From JASFRS01 sp050114795 (GTDB lineage: Bacteria; Pseudomonadota; Alphaproteobacteria; Sphingomonadales; CAKZYD01): a stretch of DNA of 6,961 nt. Below the pieces are notes generated by a model. That model saw only the letters and a program-made list of their open reading frames with translations, searched no databases and was not told the DNA's origin. Positions 5,979 to 6,961 of the stretch are shown here, piece after piece. The translations under genes and the position numbers were made by a program. Location: contig JASFRS010000130.1 in NCBI GenBank assembly GCA_050114795.1, positions 1 through 6,961 on the forward strand. The letters run 5' to 3'. Positions within the stretch are counted from its first letter, which is position 1. Each line of letters opens with the position of its first letter.

Positions 5979-6082
5979 TTCGCATTTCCCCCCTGTTTCA
6001 ATGCATGCTCATGCTGCGCTCACTTGCGCTCCCAAGTCAACGATCTATGCTGGGATATGAAATCCAGAAATAAGGAATAATC
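5979..6082. promoter_or_regulatory. Divergent promoter region between the DoxX and GST-like genes
   Basis: This 104-nt gap must hold promoters for both genes. For the plus strand, TTGCGC (6024-6029) and TATGCT (6046-6051) with a 16-nt spacer is a weak candidate. For the minus strand, TTGACT (6035-6040 reversed) is a good -35 without a clear -10. TGCGCTC is repeated at 6015-6021 and 6025-6031, exactly 10 bp apart, as in same-face binding sites for a regulator. All roles are inferred. Confidence 0.35.
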
Positions 6083-6961
6083 ATGCAGGATAAGCATATT
6101 TTATATGGGGCAGAACTCTCACTCTTCTCAGGAAAAGCCCGCGCTTACCTGCGATGGAAATCCATAGATTTTGATGAGATTCCGCCAAGCCAGGATATTT
6201 ACCGCAATGAAATTATTCCTGCTGTCGGTTATCCCGTGATTCCTGTCGTGAAGACAATTGATGGTACTTATGTACAGGACACCACCGATATCATTGATTA
6301 TTTCGAGAAACGGGTTGGGGGGCCATCCGTTTATCCTGATACACCAAAGCAACACCTCGCTGCGCTCTTATTGGAGCTTTATGGCGATGAGTGGCTCGTT
6401 ATTCCAGCCATGCATTATCGCTGGAACTATAATAAGCAATGGGTCGTGCGCGAATTTGGTGCGGCGTTGATGCCCGATGCGGGTGAAGAGGCGCAATTGA
6501 AACTGGGCGAAAAGGTTTCGGCGCCATTTCAAGGTTTTGTTCCTTTGCTTGGCGTTACGAAGGAGACAATCCCGGGAATTGAAAAGTCTTATGAGGCTTT
6601 GCTTGGGGAGTTGGACGCGCATTTCTCAAAATATGATTATCTCTTTGGTGGCCGTCCATCAATTGGGGATTTTGGGCTAATTGGCCCGCTTTATGCGCAT
6701 CTTTACCGCGACCCAAAATCAGGTGAGCTTATGAAAAAGCTGGCCCCCAAAGTTGGAGCTTGGGTGGAACGTATGCAAAACCCTCCGACCCCCTTGGAAG
6801 GGGATTTTCTGCCCGGTGATGTCATTCCAGATACGCTTTTACCGATTCTAAAACGTGCGATACGAGAGCAATTTCCGGTCTTAAAGGATGCTGCGGAGAA
6901 ATTTACGGCGTGGAATGCAATGCACAAAGATGACCCGTTACCTCGTGCCATTGGATTACAT
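6083..6961 (+). CDS. Glutathione S-transferase family protein with long C-terminal region (3' end missing)
   Basis: A cytosolic GST-fold protein; the frame is still open after 293 codons at the right edge. The thioredoxin-like N-terminal domain (about 3-80) has a candidate catalytic serine at S13 or S16 (ELSLFSGKAR), the cis-proline site PVIPVV (P54), and QDTTDIIDYFE (66-75), the helix that normally contacts the glutathione glutamyl group. The all-helical C-terminal domain has GGRPSIGDFGL (189-199), the usual N-capping box with D196. Classical bacterial GSTs end near 200-230 residues; this one continues with residues 231-293 and beyond, so it belongs to a longer subgroup. Substrate and true glutathione use are unknown. 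The ATG at 6083 has AAGGA at 6072-6076 (6-nt spacing). It is divergent from the DoxX gene. Family assignment is good; the enzymatic role is not shown by sequence alone. Confidence 0.87.
   Translation, partial: MQDKHILYGAELSLFSGKARAYLRWKSIDFDEIPPSQDIYRNEIIPAVGYPVIPVVKTIDGTYVQDTTDIIDYFEKRVGGPSVYPDTPKQHLAALLLELYGDEWLVIPAMHYRWNYNKQWVVREFGAALMPDAGEEAQLKLGEKVSAPFQGFVPLLGVTKETIPGIEKSYEALLGELDAHFSKYDYLFGGRPSIGDFGLIGPLYAHLYRDPKSGELMKKLAPKVGAWVERMQNPPTPLEGDFLPGDVIPDTLLPILKRAIREQFPVLKDAAEKFTAWNAMHKDDPLPRAIGLH

Noticed and set aside
6128..6951. Several short minus- and plus-strand frames overlapping the GST-like gene
   Set aside because: The plus-strand frame from 6083 is continuous to the edge and shows GST motifs; the others are shadows without family features.

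Overview
The window looks like ordinary chromosome from an alphaproteobacterium of moderate GC content, possibly a free-living or marine lineage. The evidence is the GroES and GroEL sequences, a groESL operon under a CIRCE operator, an adrenodoxin-reductase-type FprA, and the company of SppA, DoxX and GST-family genes. The genus cannot be read from the sequence. There are no rRNA or tRNA genes, insertion sequences, phage genes or CRISPR arrays.

Layout. Bases 1-3058 hold three minus-strand genes, transcribed in the order DUF3179 exported protein (2237-3058), fprA ferredoxin-NADP reductase (871-2160), sppA signal peptide peptidase (1-776, cut by the left edge). The gaps between them are 76 and 94 nt, so they may be co-transcribed or have separate promoters. 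A gene-free stretch of about 500 nt (3059-3557) separates them from the divergent groES-groEL operon (3558-5541). It carries a TTGACA-type promoter, a perfect CIRCE operator at the predicted transcription start, an A-tract inverted repeat just upstream, and a leader with repeated Shine-Dalgarno-like words. A strong bidirectional terminator (5568-5599) separates groEL from the convergent DoxX-family membrane protein gene (5598-5978, minus). A 104-nt divergent gap leads to a GST-fold protein on the plus strand (6083 to the right edge, incomplete).

How the genes relate. GroES and GroEL form the chaperonin and are probably repressed by HrcA, whose gene is not in the window. SppA (membrane peptidase), the exported DUF3179 protein and DoxX act at or beyond the inner membrane. 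FprA and the GST-like protein are cytosolic and redox- or thiol-related. Apart from groESL, the window gives no proof that these genes form one pathway.

Two genes run off the window edges (sppA and the GST-like gene) and were recognised by translating the open frames directly. I found no convincing new biological system. The points most worth a second look are the structure around the groE promoter, including a 49-codon antisense frame whose ribosome-binding site lies inside CIRCE; a palindrome in front of sppA; the CGPC motif in the DUF3179 protein; and the long GST-like protein.
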